Below the pieces are notes generated by a model. That model was not told the DNA's origin. It did not search any database and saw nothing but the letters and a program-made list of their open reading frames with translations. Below are positions 18,020-27,790 of a stretch of 64,000 nucleotides of DNA, in pieces. The DNA lies in the NCBI RefSeq assembly GCF_014489115.1, contig NZ_JACTAH010000002.1, positions 558,001 to 622,000 on the forward strand, in the 5' to 3' direction. Both the position numbers and the translations under genes were made by a program. Each line of letters opens with the position of its first letter. The first letter of the stretch is position 1. The stretch comes from Thauera sedimentorum (GTDB lineage: Bacteria > Pseudomonadota > Gammaproteobacteria > Burkholderiales > Rhodocyclaceae).

Positions 18020-18023
18020 GACC

Positions 18024-19217
18024 CTAGCCGGCCGCGGGCGCGTAGCGCCGGGTCCACAGCAGGAAGGCCGACAGCCCGAGCGCCACGAACAGGCTCATCC
18101 CCAGGCCCAGGGTGAGTGGGCTCGCCCACAGCAGCGGCACCACCATGCCGGCGCTCAGCGCATTCACCCCCACCTGCAGGAAACTCTGGCAGCTCGCCGC
18201 CATGCCGCGGCGCGTGGGGAAGAGATCCAGCGCCAGCAAGGTGAGGCTGGGCATGGCCAGCGACATGCCGAAAGTGTAGACCGCCACCGGCAGCACCGAG
18301 GCCGGCAGCGCCGGCGGCAGCAGCGCGGCATGCAGCACGTTGCCCAGCCCCGCCGCCAGCATCACCGCAAAACCGGTGGCGATGGTGCGCCGCGGGCTCC
18401 ACTGCCCGGCCACCCGGCCGGACACCCAGGCGCCGCCCATCATGCCGAGCACCGCCGGCACGAACAGCCAGGCGAAGTCCAGCGGCCCGAGGCCGAGGTG
18501 CTGCATGACGAACACCGGCGCCGACAGCACATAGACGAAGAAGCCGTTGAAGTTGAGCGCCACCGCCAGCGCCAGCATCACGAAGGCCAGGCTGGAAAAC
18601 ACCGTGAAGTAAGCGCGCGCCAGGCTCACCGGATGCAGCGGCTGGCGCGCATCCTCGGTCAGCGTCTCGGGCAGGAAACGCCAGGTCATCCAGCCCAGCA
18701 GCATGCCGAACAGGGCCAGGAAGACGAAGATCGACCGCCAGCCGGCCAGCGCCAGCAGCGCGCCGCCCACCAGCGGGGCCACCGCCGGGGCCACGCCGAA
18801 GATCAGCATCACCCGCGACATCAGCCGCTGCGCGTGCGCGCCGTCGTAGAGGTCGCGGATCACCGCGCGCCCCACCACCATGCCCGCGCCCGCGCTCATG
18901 CCCTGCAGCGCGCGGCCGGTCCACAGCCACTCGATGGACATGGCGAAGGCGCACACCAGCGAGGCCAGGGCGAACAGGCCCATCGACACGATGATTACCC
19001 CGCGCCGCCCGTAGCGGTCGGAAAGCGCCCCATGCCACAGGGACATGAAGGCGAAGGTCGCCATGTAGGCGGTCAGGGTCTGCTGCACCTGCAGCGGCGT
19101 GGCGCCGAGCGCCTCGCTCATCGCCGGAAAGGCGGGCAGGTAGGTGTCGATCGAGAACGGGCCGATGGCCGCCAGCGCGGCCAGCAGCGCCGCGAGCCAG
19201 GGAGAGACGGCGGGCAT
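18024..19217 (-). CDS. Bcr/CflA-family MFS multidrug exporter
   Basis: 397 residues, 12 transmembrane helices, no large loops. The Bcr/CflA subfamily signatures are visible: GPFSIDTYLPAFPAM in helix 1, LSDRYGRRGVI in the 2-3 loop, RALQGMSAGAGMVVGRAVIRDLYDG around helix 4-5 and LIFGVAPAVAPLVGG in helix 5 (motif C, typical of antiporters that export drugs). It likely expels hydrophobic antibiotics or metabolites such as bicyclomycin, sulfonamide or cysteine-pathway compounds; the substrate is unknown. The start ATG at 19215-19217 directly precedes the first helix. Confidence 0.92.
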   Translation of the reverse strand: MPAVSPWLAALLAALAAIGPFSIDTYLPAFPAMSEALGATPLQVQQTLTAYMATFAFMSLWHGALSDRYGRRGVIIVSMGLFALASLVCAFAMSIEWLWTGRALQGMSAGAGMVVGRAVIRDLYDGAHAQRLMSRVMLIFGVAPAVAPLVGGALLALAGWRSIFVFLALFGMLLGWMTWRFLPETLTEDARQPLHPVSLARAYFTVFSSLAFVMLALAVALNFNGFFVYVLSAPVFVMQHLGLGPLDFAWLFVPAVLGMMGGAWVSGRVAGQWSPRRTIATGFAVMLAAGLGNVLHAALLPPALPASVLPVAVYTFGMSLAMPSLTLLALDLFPTRRGMAASCQSFLQVGVNALSAGMVVPLLWASPLTLGLGMSLFVALGLSAFLLWTRRYAPAAG

Positions 19218-19295
19218 GGGGAACCTGGGGGAAGCCGGACGGGCGTCCGGCCGGACGCACCACCCAAAGGCAGGGATGATACGCCCAGGCGCGCT

Positions 19296-20027
19296 TCAGA
19301 ACCGCTCGGACGACGGCCGCAGGTCGAGTTCCTGCGTCCAGGCGCTGCGCGGCTGCGTGTGGAGCTGGTAATAGACCTCGGCGATGGCGTGCGGATCGAG
19401 CATGCTCTCATCCGGCGTCTCGCCCGGGTGCTCGACCACTTCCGGCGGGCGGATGCGGCCGTCGATGACGATATGGGCAACGTGGATGCCCTTGGGCTGC
19501 AGCTCGCGCGCCATGCTCTGCGCCAGTGCGCGCAGGCCGAACTTGGCGACCGCGAAGCCGTGGAAACCCGCGCCGCCGCGCAGGCTGGCGGTGGCGCCGG
19601 TGAACAGGATGGTGCCGCCGGGGCCGCCACGGCCGATGCGCTGCATCATCGCGCGCGCGGCGGCGCGTCCCACCAGGAAGCCGCCCAGGCAGCCGGTGCG
19701 CCAGGCCTGTTCGAACTCCGCGGCCTCGGTTTCCAGGATGCTGCGATGGAGGATGCTGCCGGCGTTGTACACCACCAGGTCCGGCTCGCCGAGCTCGCGC
19801 CCGACCTGCTCGAACAGCCTGGCGACCGCGCCTTCGTCGGTGGCATCGCACTCGTAGGCCCGTGCCGCGTGGTTGATGCCGGAGCATTCGGCGGCCAGCG
19901 CGTCGAGGCGGCCGGCATGGCGGCGCGCCATCGCCACATGCATCGAGGCCTTGCCGAAGCGCTGCGCCAGCGCACAGCCCAGACCCGGCCCTGCGCCGAC
20001 GATGACTGCCACCTGTTTCCGTTCCAT
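19296..20027 (-). CDS. SDR-family protein lacking the catalytic Tyr
   Basis: 243 residues with a Rossmann fold: GAGPGLG (residues 11-17) replaces the usual TGxxxGIG, DATD (61-64) and YNAG (87-90) follow. At the catalytic site the Tyr of YxxxK is Phe158 (FAVAK, Lys162 retained), and the region after the serine strand reads TGATAS. The start at 20025-20027 has a GGAGG Shine-Dalgarno. It could still bind NAD(P)(H) but is not expected to act as a classical dehydrogenase. As far as I recall, related proteins in proteobacteria share this Phe, so it may be a subfamily trait rather than a lesion. Confidence 0.85.
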   Translation of the reverse strand: MERKQVAVIVGAGPGLGCALAQRFGKASMHVAMARRHAGRLDALAAECSGINHAARAYECDATDEGAVARLFEQVGRELGEPDLVVYNAGSILHRSILETEAAEFEQAWRTGCLGGFLVGRAAARAMMQRIGRGGPGGTILFTGATASLRGGAGFHGFAVAKFGLRALAQSMARELQPKGIHVAHIVIDGRIRPPEVVEHPGETPDESMLDPHAIAEVYYQLHTQPRSAWTQELDLRPSSERF

Positions 20028-20155
20028 GAGCGCCTCCGTTTGTCGATCTCCGGTCTGCGGGCCTGCCGCCTTCATCTTCCCGGCTCCGCACTGAAAGCGT
20101 AGTCCACCGTGCCGGCGCCGCCATCGGCCCGCGCAGCAGATTCGCTCACACGTTT

Positions 20156-21655
20156 TCAGGCTTCGTCGAAGCCCCGGCGATACTGGACGGCCTCGGCCAT
20201 GTGGGCGGCGTCGATGCGGGTCGCGCCGGCCAGGTCCGCCACGGTGCGGGCCACCCGCAGGATGCGGTGGTAGGCCCGCGCCGACAGCCGCAGGCGCGCG
20301 ATGGCCTGGCGCAGCAAGGCCGCGGCCGCATCGTCGGGACGGCAGTGCGCTTCGACCTGGGCCTCGTCGAGCAGGCTGTTGGGCACGCCCTGGCGCTTGT
20401 GCTGCAGCGCCTGGGCGCGGGCCACGCGCTCGCGCACCGCGGCGCTCGCCTCGCCGGCCGGGCGTGCCATCAGCACGTCCTGGTCGAGCACCGGCACCTC
20501 CACGCGCAGGTCGATGCGGTCGAGCAAGGGGCCGGAGAGGCGCGCCCGGTAGCGCGCCACCTGGTCCGGCGTGCAGGTGCAGCGCCGCACCGGGTGTCCG
20601 GCATAGCCGCAGGGGCAGGGGTTCATCGTCGCCACCAGCTGGAAGTGCGCCGGAAACACCACCCGCCGGCGGGCGCGCGAGACGGTGACGATGCCGGTCT
20701 CCAGCGGCTCGCGCAGCGCTTCCAGCGCGCGGCGGTCGAACTCCGGCAGTTCGTCGAGGAAGAGCACGCCGTTGTGAGCCAGCGAGATCTCGCCGGGACG
20801 CGGGTTGCTGCCGCCGCCGACCAGAGCGGCGACCGAGGCGGAATGGTGAGGGCTGCGCATCGGCCGCTGGCGCCAGGTGGCCGGATCGAAGCCGCGGTCC
20901 AGCGACTGCAGCGCGGCGCAGGCCAGCGCCTGGTGCTCGTCGAGCTCCGGCAGCAGACCGGGCAGGCGGCGGGCGAGCATGGACTTGCCGGTGCCGGGCG
21001 GGCCGTACATCAGCAGCGAATGCTGACCGGCAGCGGCCACCTCGAGCGCGCGGCGCGCCTCGTGCTGCCCCTTGACCTCGGCAAGATCCGGTCCGGCGAC
21101 CTGCGCCAGCGGCGGCAGCTCGGCATGATGGGGCGACAGCGCCTGGTGGCCGTTGAGATGGGCGCAGACTTCGAGCAGGCTGGCGGCGGGCAGCACCGTG
21201 GTGTGGCGGGCCAGCGCGGCCTCGGCGGCGTTGGCGGCCGGCACCACCAGCGCCCGTCCGGCTTCGCCTGCCCGCAGGGCGGCGGCCAGCGCGCCGCGCA
21301 CCGGGCGCAACTCGCCGCTGAGCGACAGCTCGCCGACGAACTCGTGATGTGCGAGCGCCGCGCCATCGACCTGGCGCGAGGCGGCGAGGATGCCGAGGGC
21401 GATCGGCAGGTCGAAGCGCCCGCCCTCCTTGGGCAGGTCGGCCGGGGCGAGATTGACGGTGATGCGCCGCTGCGGGTACTCGAACTGCGAGGTGGCGACC
21501 GCGGCCCGGACCCGCTCGCGCGCTTCGCGCACCTCCGCATCGGGCAGGCCGACCAGCGAGAAACCCGGCAGGCCGTTGGCCAGATGCGCCTCGACGGTCA
21601 CCGCGGGCGCGCTCATGCCGTCCAGGGCGCGCGCGTGTACCAAGGCTAGCGACAT
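20156..21655 (-). CDS. comM: YifB/ComM-type AAA+ ATPase (Mg-chelatase-like)
   Basis: 499 residues, the usual YifB length. The N-terminal LonC-like domain (about 1-180) has LVGLPDAEVREARERVRAA; the AAA+ core has Walker A YGPPGTGKSML and Walker B GVLFLDELPEF; the C-terminal Mg-chelatase-like part has GYAGHPVRRCTCTPDQVARY with zinc-like Cys. In Vibrio and relatives ComM is a hexameric helicase that promotes branch migration during natural transformation. No competence genes are next to it. It lies upstream of nothing obvious and is followed by the SDR gene after 128 bp. Confidence 0.92.
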   Translation of the reverse strand: MSLALVHARALDGMSAPAVTVEAHLANGLPGFSLVGLPDAEVREARERVRAAVATSQFEYPQRRITVNLAPADLPKEGGRFDLPIALGILAASRQVDGAALAHHEFVGELSLSGELRPVRGALAAALRAGEAGRALVVPAANAAEAALARHTTVLPAASLLEVCAHLNGHQALSPHHAELPPLAQVAGPDLAEVKGQHEARRALEVAAAGQHSLLMYGPPGTGKSMLARRLPGLLPELDEHQALACAALQSLDRGFDPATWRQRPMRSPHHSASVAALVGGGSNPRPGEISLAHNGVLFLDELPEFDRRALEALREPLETGIVTVSRARRRVVFPAHFQLVATMNPCPCGYAGHPVRRCTCTPDQVARYRARLSGPLLDRIDLRVEVPVLDQDVLMARPAGEASAAVRERVARAQALQHKRQGVPNSLLDEAQVEAHCRPDDAAAALLRQAIARLRLSARAYHRILRVARTVADLAGATRIDAAHMAEAVQYRRGFDEA

Positions 21656-21749
21656 GCCGGACTCCGTATCGACGAAGTCCGGGAGTCTAACCCAAAGGCA
21701 TCAAAAAATGACTATGACATTCAGCGCGCAAAGCGCCGTGGCGCGGGGT

Positions 21750-22004
21750 TCAGCCCTGCTTGTCGCGCCCTTCGAGGCCGGCCTCGAGTTCCGCGACCCG
21801 CGCTTCCAGCTCGGCCAGGCGGCGACGGGTCTGGGCAAGCACCTCGCGCTGCACGTCGAATTCCTCGCGGGTGACCAGGTCGAGCTTGCCGAAGGCGCTG
21901 CCGAGCAGGGCACGCACGTTCTTCTCGATGTCTCGCGCAGGACTCGCGGCGGCGATCTCGGAGAGCTTGGCGCCGATTTCGTCGAGGATGCGGGGAGTGC
22001 TCAT
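21750..22004 (-). CDS. ubiK: Ubiquinone biosynthesis accessory factor UbiK
   Basis: 84 residues, the size of UbiK/YqiC (BMFP family). It has an N-terminal amphipathic helix (LDEIGAKLSEI), a middle DIEKNVRALLGSAFGKLDLVTREEFDVQREVL segment diagnostic of the family, and a C-terminal trimerising coiled coil (LAELEARVAELEAGLEG). It assists the soluble Ubi complex with lipid intermediates. The ATG at 22002-22004 begins the conserved part. The gene is divergent from glnK across a 305-bp regulatory gap. Confidence 0.9.
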   Translation of the reverse strand: MSTPRILDEIGAKLSEIAAASPARDIEKNVRALLGSAFGKLDLVTREEFDVQREVLAQTRRRLAELEARVAELEAGLEGRDKQG

Positions 22005-22090
22005 GGCCGTATTCGCTGGCAGATGGAGAATGGGGCGGAAGTTTAGCACGCGCGCCCGGCGGCACCGGGAGCGGCGCTCACAGCTTGTAA

Positions 22091-22648
<558 letters not shown>

Positions 22649-22661
22649 GGGAGCACAGTCC

Positions 22662-24011
22662 ATGAAAAAGATCCTGACCCCCCTGCTGGCCCTGGCCGGC
22701 GCAGGCCTGGCCGGCCCGGCCCTGGCCGAAGAGGCCAACGTGCTGAACCACGTGTTCGAGCTGCAGTACGCCATGGACACCTTCTACTTCCTGGTGTGCG
22801 GCGCGCTGGTGATGTGGATGGCGGCCGGCTTCGCGATGCTGGAAGCCGGTCTGGTGCGCTCCAAGAACACCGTGGAGATCCTCACCAAGAACGTGGCGCT
22901 GTTCGCCGTGTCCTGCATCATGTACCTGGTGTGCGGCTACGCCATCATGTACGGCGGCGACATCTTCCTGTCGGGCATCGCCGGCGGCGACTCGCTGGTC
23001 GATGAGGCCTTCGCCTCCTTCGCCGAGCGCGAAGGCGACTTCGGCGGCGATTCGGTGTATTCCGGCGCCTCGGACTTCTTCTTCCAGGTGGTGTTCGTCG
23101 CCACCGCCATGTCCATCGTCTCCGGCGCGGTGGCCGAGCGCATGAAGCTGTGGGCCTTCCTGCTGTTCGCGGTGGTCATGACCGGCTTCATCTACCCGAT
23201 GGAAGGCAGCTGGACCTGGAACGGCGACGACGTGTTCGGCATGTACAACCTGGGCGACCTGGGCTTCTCCGACTTCGCCGGCTCCGGCATCGTGCATATG
23301 GCCGGTGCGGCTGCTGCGCTGGCCGGTGTGCTGCTGCTCGGCGCCCGTAAGGGCAAGTACGGCCCCAACGGCGAGGTGCGTGCCATCCCCGGCGCCAACC
23401 TGCCGCTGGCCACCCTGGGCACCTTCATCCTGTGGATGGGCTGGTTCGGCTTCAACGGCGGCTCGGTGCTGAAGCTGGGCGACATCGCCAGCGCCAACTC
23501 GGTGGCCATGGTGTTCCTCAACACCAACACCGCCGCAGCCGGTGGCGCGATCGCCGCGCTGATCGTCTCCAAGCTGATGTTCGGCAAGGCCGACTTGACC
23601 ATGCTACTCAACGGCGCGCTGGCCGGCCTGGTGGCGATCACCGCCGAGCCCTCCACCCCGACCCCGCTGCTCGCCACCCTGTTCGGTGCCGCCGGCGGCG
23701 TGCTGGTGGTGCTGTCCATCACTTTCCTCGACAAGCTGAAGATCGACGATCCGGTCGGCGCCATCTCGGTGCACGGTACCTGCGGCCTGCTCGGCCTGCT
23801 GCTGGTCCCGGTGACCAACGGCGACGTCAGCTTCAGCGGCCAGCTGATCGGCGCGGCAACCATCTTCGTGTGGGTGTTCGGCTGCAGCCTGGTGGTCTGG
23901 GGCGTGCTCAAGGCCATCATGGGCATCCGCGTGACCGAGGAAGAAGAGTATGAAGGCACCGACCTGACCGAGTGCGGCCAGGAAGCCTATCCGGAGTTCG
24001 TCACCAAGTAA
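22662..24011 (+). CDS. Ammonium channel, AmtY-like (divergent Amt)
   Basis: 449 residues: cleavable signal (MKKILTPLLALAGAGLAGPALA), then 11 membrane helices. The twin pore histidines are kept (SGIVHM and ISVHGTCG), as is the GFAMLEAGLVRSKN helix-1 signature and GWFGFNGGS. It differs from classical AmtB in having an extra ~20-residue acidic loop (EGDFGGDSVYSGASD) and in the C-terminal tail (MGIRVTEEEEYEGTDLTECGQEAY), which should still bind GlnK. It resembles the second amt gene of Azoarcus (glnY-amtY type), a comparison from memory. Cotranscribed with glnK. Confidence 0.92.
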   Translation: MKKILTPLLALAGAGLAGPALAEEANVLNHVFELQYAMDTFYFLVCGALVMWMAAGFAMLEAGLVRSKNTVEILTKNVALFAVSCIMYLVCGYAIMYGGDIFLSGIAGGDSLVDEAFASFAEREGDFGGDSVYSGASDFFFQVVFVATAMSIVSGAVAERMKLWAFLLFAVVMTGFIYPMEGSWTWNGDDVFGMYNLGDLGFSDFAGSGIVHMAGAAAALAGVLLLGARKGKYGPNGEVRAIPGANLPLATLGTFILWMGWFGFNGGSVLKLGDIASANSVAMVFLNTNTAAAGGAIAALIVSKLMFGKADLTMLLNGALAGLVAITAEPSTPTPLLATLFGAAGGVLVVLSITFLDKLKIDDPVGAISVHGTCGLLGLLLVPVTNGDVSFSGQLIGAATIFVWVFGCSLVVWGVLKAIMGIRVTEEEEYEGTDLTECGQEAYPEFVTK

Positions 24012-24038
24012 GACCGACGGCGGATCTCCGACCCGCGC

Positions 24039-24066
24039 AGGGGGTGCTTCGGCACCCCCTGTTTCG
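24039..24066 (+). terminator. Rho-independent terminator after amt
   Basis: A perfect stem AGGGGGTGC / GCACCCCCT with a TTCG tetraloop, followed by GTTTCGTT. It ends the first glnK-amt transcript. Confidence 0.9.
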
Positions 24067-24116
24067 TTCTGCCGGCGTGCATGCGCAGCCCTTTTGGTGC
24101 CGCCCCCAGGGTGCAT

Positions 24117-24256
24117 CGCACCAAGCGGGTGCATCGCAACCGGCGCCTGCGGATTCGCCGGCTTGCAGCATGCCTCCAACGGCGCGTGAAACTCCTTCAT
24201 CTACTTGTAACGTAAGCGTTTTTCGCCTTCCAGGAGAAGCTGGCACGGCGCATGCA
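24117..24256 (+). promoter_or_regulatory. NtrC-type site and sigma-54 promoter of torF-glnK-amtB
   Basis: The NtrC-type palindrome cGCACC-N5-GGTGCA occurs at 24117-24133, with additional GGTGC half-sites at 24096 and 24110. A near-consensus sigma-54 promoter TGGCAC-N5-ATGCA lies at 24241-24256 (GG at 24242-24243, GC at 24254-24255). The ~110-bp spacing is normal for an enhancer. Start of transcription would be about 30 nt before the TorF ATG. Confidence 0.85.
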
Positions 24257-24297
24257 TATGTTGCGGTGCCAAAACCGCTTTTCCCAAGGAGAAAACC

Positions 24298-25026
24298 ATG
24301 CAGAAACGTATCATCGCCTCCGCCCTGGCCGCTGCCCTGCTCGGCTCCGGTGCCGCCTTCGCCGAAGACAGCCCGTTCTCCGCGAACGTGAGCATCGTCT
24401 CCGACTACGCCTACCGCGGCATCAGCCAGACCGACCAGCGTCCGGCGCTGCAGGGCGGCTTCGACTACGCCCACGACAGCGGCTTCTACGTCGGCGTCTG
24501 GGGCTCCAACGTGTCCTGGCTGAGCGACGCCGAGAAGGGCACCGGGGTCAGTTCCAGCAGCAGCCTCGAGATCGACGTGTATGCCGGCTACGCGGCCGAG
24601 CTGGGCCCGATCGGCCTCGACGTCGGCCTGCTGCAGTACTACTACCCGGGCGACTTCGACTCCACCTGGAAGGCCGCCACCGGTATCGACAACCCCAACA
24701 CCCTGGAAGGCTACGTGGGCGTGTCCTGGGAATTCCTGTCGTTCAAGTACTCGCACTCTTTCACCGACCTATTCGGCATTCCGGACTCCAAGGACAGCGG
24801 CTACTACGACCTGGCGGCCTCGTATGAAGTCATGGACGGCCTGACCCTGGACGCCCACTACGGCTACTCGGACATCCGCAACGCCGACAACTACGAAGAC
24901 TGGAAGCTCGGCGCCACCTATTCCTACGGCGGCTTCGACTTCAGCCTGCACTACGTGGACACCGACATCAAGAACTCGCGCATCGCCGACGAGCGCGTGA
25001 TCCTGTCGGTCAGCCGCGCTTTCTAA
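24298..25026 (+). CDS. TorF-family putative outer-membrane porin (TIGR02001/Gcw_chp)
   Basis: 242 residues: signal peptide (IIASALAAALLGSGAAFA) then a beta-barrel protein with the family opening NVSIVSDYAYRGISQTDQRPALQGGFDYAH and alternating aromatic strands to the C-terminal ..RVILSVSRAF, ending in Phe as outer-membrane proteins do. The family is linked to nitrogen-limited growth because it sits beside glnK-amtB in many betaproteobacteria. Here it has its own sigma-54 promoter and is 56 bp upstream of the second glnK, so it is probably the first gene of that operon and lets ammonium or amides cross the outer membrane (inference). Confidence 0.9.
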   Translation: MQKRIIASALAAALLGSGAAFAEDSPFSANVSIVSDYAYRGISQTDQRPALQGGFDYAHDSGFYVGVWGSNVSWLSDAEKGTGVSSSSSLEIDVYAGYAAELGPIGLDVGLLQYYYPGDFDSTWKAATGIDNPNTLEGYVGVSWEFLSFKYSHSFTDLFGIPDSKDSGYYDLAASYEVMDGLTLDAHYGYSDIRNADNYEDWKLGATYSYGGFDFSLHYVDTDIKNSRIADERVILSVSRAF

Positions 25027-25070
25027 GCTTGCGCCCACAGGCCGGGGCGCTCCCCGCCCCGGCCGGGTGA

Positions 25071-25421
<351 letters not shown>

Positions 25422-25435
25422 GGGAGCCTGACAAC

Positions 25436-26830
25436 ATGAAGAAGCTGTTCGCAATCCTGCTGACGGCGCTGGCCGTCGGTTTCGCGGGCGGTGCAGCCGC
25501 ACAGGACGCGCCGGCCACGGTCGCCCCTGTGGTGGAAGAAGCGGTCGCCGCGGTCGAAGCCGCCGCCGAAGCCGTCGAGGCCGCTGTGGTCGATGAGGTG
25601 GTGGTCGACAAGGGCGACGTCGCCTGGCTGATGACCGCCACCCTGCTGGTGCTGTTCATGGCCCTGCCCGGCCTGGCGCTGTTCTACGGCGGCATGGTGC
25701 GCGCCAAGAACATGCTGTCGGTGCTGATGCAGGTGATGGTGGTGTTCTCGCTGGTTACCGTGCTGTGGATGATCTACGGCTACAGCCTGGCCTTCACCGA
25801 ATCCAGCGCCTTCATCGGCTCGCTCGACAAGATCTTCCTCTCCGGCGTGTCCATCGATTCGCTGGCCGACACCTTCAGCGACAACGTCAAGTTGCCGGAA
25901 CTGGTGTTCGTCGCCTTCCAGGCCACCTTCGCCGGCATCACCTGCGCGCTGATCGTGGGCTCCTTCGCCGAGCGCATGAAGTTCTCCGCGGTGCTGCTGT
26001 TCACGGTGATCTGGTTCACCTTCTGCTACCTGCCGATCGCCCACATGGTGTGGGGCCCGGGCGGCTACCTGCTGGAAGACGGCGCGCTGGACTTCGCCGG
26101 CGGCACGGTGGTGCACATCAACGCCGGTATCGCCGGTCTGGTGGGTGCCTACATGGTGGGCAAGCGCATCGGCTTCGGGCGTGAATCCATGGCGCCGCAT
26201 TCGCTGACCCTGACCATGGTCGGTGCCTCCATGCTGTGGGTGGGCTGGTTCGGCTTCAACGCCGGCTCCAACCTGGAAGCCACCTCGGGCGCCGCGCTGG
26301 CCTTCATCAACACCCTGGTGGCTACCGCCGCCGCGGTGCTGAGCTGGTCGCTGGGCGAGGCGATGTTCAAGGGCAAGCCCTCGATGCTGGGTGCGGCCTC
26401 GGGCGCGGTGGCCGGCCTGGTGGCCATCACCCCGGCCTGCGGCTCGGTGGGCCCGATGGGCGCACTGATCCTCGGCCTGCTGTCCGGCTTCATCTGCCTG
26501 TGGGGCGTCAATGGCCTCAAGCGCATGCTGGGCGCCGACGACTCGCTGGACGTGTTCGGCGTGCATGGCGTGGGCGGCATCCTGGGTGCCATCCTCACCG
26601 GCGTGTTCACCGCGCCGATGTTCGGCGGCACCGGCGGCGAGGACTTCTCCATCGCCAGCCAGGTGTGGATCCAGACCTGGAGCGTGATCGTCACCATCAT
26701 CTGGTCCGGCGTGGTGGCCTTCATCGGCTACAAGATCGCGGATCTCTTCATCGGCCTGCGTGTGCCGGAAGAAGAGGAACGCGAAGGCCTGGACATCACC
26801 GCCCACGGCGAATCCGCGTACCACCACTGA
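25436..26830 (+). CDS. amtB: Ammonium channel AmtB with acidic N-terminal linker
   Basis: 464 residues from the ATG at 25436. A signal peptide (MKKLFAILLTALAVGFAGG..AQ) is followed by a ~40-residue Ala/Val/Glu repeat-like linker (VEEAVAAVEAAAEAVEAAVV) and then the 11-helix channel. It is close to E. coli AmtB: AERMKFSAVLLF, AHMVWGPGG, GGTVVHINAGIAG (first pore His), GWFGFNAGSN, VFGVHGVGGILG (second pore His) and the GlnK-binding tail GLRVPEEEEREGLD. Conducts ammonium into the cytoplasm. In-frame upstream start codons overlapping glnK are ignored. The linker is not seen in the first Amt. Confidence 0.96.
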   Translation: MKKLFAILLTALAVGFAGGAAAQDAPATVAPVVEEAVAAVEAAAEAVEAAVVDEVVVDKGDVAWLMTATLLVLFMALPGLALFYGGMVRAKNMLSVLMQVMVVFSLVTVLWMIYGYSLAFTESSAFIGSLDKIFLSGVSIDSLADTFSDNVKLPELVFVAFQATFAGITCALIVGSFAERMKFSAVLLFTVIWFTFCYLPIAHMVWGPGGYLLEDGALDFAGGTVVHINAGIAGLVGAYMVGKRIGFGRESMAPHSLTLTMVGASMLWVGWFGFNAGSNLEATSGAALAFINTLVATAAAVLSWSLGEAMFKGKPSMLGAASGAVAGLVAITPACGSVGPMGALILGLLSGFICLWGVNGLKRMLGADDSLDVFGVHGVGGILGAILTGVFTAPMFGGTGGEDFSIASQVWIQTWSVIVTIIWSGVVAFIGYKIADLFIGLRVPEEEEREGLDITAHGESAYHH

Positions 26831-26859
26831 GCGGGCCACTCCTCCCCGCCTGAAGTGGG

Positions 26860-26891
26860 ACGGGCGCCTCCGCAAGGGGGCGCCCGTTTTT
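26860..26891 (+). terminator. Rho-independent terminator after amtB
   Basis: Stem CGGGCGCC..GGGCGCCCG with the loop TCCGCAAGG region, followed by TTTTT. It closes the torF-glnK-amtB operon. Confidence 0.9.
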
Positions 26892-27005
26892 CGTTCATGC
26901 GGGCGGCGTGACCGCAGTCACGCAGCATCCGCGGAAGTGCTCGTGCAATCAGCGACTTGGCAAGACAATCCGGTAGTTCGATACACAGTCCACGGTATTG
27001 CCGCC

Positions 27006-27707
27006 ATGCGCCCCGCCCTGCCCGCCTCCGCCCTCCTCGGCTTCTGCCTGCTCGCCGCCTACCCGGCGCAGGCAGCGCCCATCACCCTCGACTACCTCGG
27101 CCTGACCGGCAGCAAGTCGGGCGCGATCACGCTGTCGGGCAGCAACCGCAGCGTCAATGCCGGCACCATCAACTTCGAATACTGGGGCGGAGGCTACCCC
27201 GGTTTCGCCGCCGGCCTGCTCGACGCCTTCTGCATCGAACCGGCCACCACCCTCCGCACCGCGCCCACCGCCTACCAGATCAACGCCGGCCTGGGCGGCT
27301 TCGGCACCGCGCAGCAGAGCCTGATCGCCGGCCTGTACGACTTCCACTACGCCCCCGCGGTGAGCAATGCCGCGGCCTTCCAGCTGGTGCTGTGGGAGAT
27401 CGTCACCGACGGGGGCAGCGGGCCGCTGGCGCTGAACACCGGCGGCTTCGCGGTTGCCAGCGGATTCGGCACCGCGCTGCAGACCGCGCGCACCTGGATC
27501 GACGAACTGAACGGCTGGTTCGCCGGGCTCGACGATCCGTTCGCCAGCCCCTACCGCTCGGGGCGCTACGAGTTCTTCGCGCTCACCAGCCCCAACTCGC
27601 AGAACGAACTCACGGTGCGCAGCCTGCCGGTGCCCGAGCCCGGTGTGCTGGCCCTGCTCGGCATCGGCGCGGTGGCGGGTAGCCTGGCGCGCCGGCGACG
27701 TAGCTGA
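27006..27707 (+). CDS. PEP-CTERM sorting-signal protein
   Basis: 233 residues: N-terminal signal (LLGFCLLAAYPAQA), a secreted domain rich in Gly/Ala/Asn resembling choice-of-anchor surface proteins, and a C-terminal PEP-CTERM signal: VPEPGVLALLGIGAVAG helix followed by LARRRRS. Such proteins are cleaved by exosortase (EpsH) and exported together with an exopolysaccharide; no exosortase lies in the window. Cys at about residue 77 is the only one. Start at the ATG 27006, which gives a proper signal peptide. Confidence 0.88.
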   Translation: MRPALPASALLGFCLLAAYPAQAAPITLDYLGLTGSKSGAITLSGSNRSVNAGTINFEYWGGGYPGFAAGLLDAFCIEPATTLRTAPTAYQINAGLGGFGTAQQSLIAGLYDFHYAPAVSNAAAFQLVLWEIVTDGGSGPLALNTGGFAVASGFGTALQTARTWIDELNGWFAGLDDPFASPYRSGRYEFFALTSPNSQNELTVRSLPVPEPGVLALLGIGAVAGSLARRRRS

Positions 27708-27732
27708 GCGGCCGTCCAGCGTCCGGCACAAG

Positions 27733-27762
27733 AAAAAACGGCGACCCGTAGGTCGCCGTTTT
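27733..27762. terminator. Bidirectional terminator
   Basis: A perfect stem CGGCGACC / GGTCGCCG with loop CGTA. AAAAAA precedes and TTTT follows, so it can end both the PEP-CTERM gene and, on the other strand, purU. Confidence 0.9.
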
Positions 27763-27790
27763 CGCGCAAGGCGCCGCCAGGCACCGGGCT

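Noticed and set aside
18330..20102. A 590-codon plus-strand open frame
   Set aside because: Shadow of the Bcr/CflA exporter and SDR genes on the opposite strand, both of which have clear homology.
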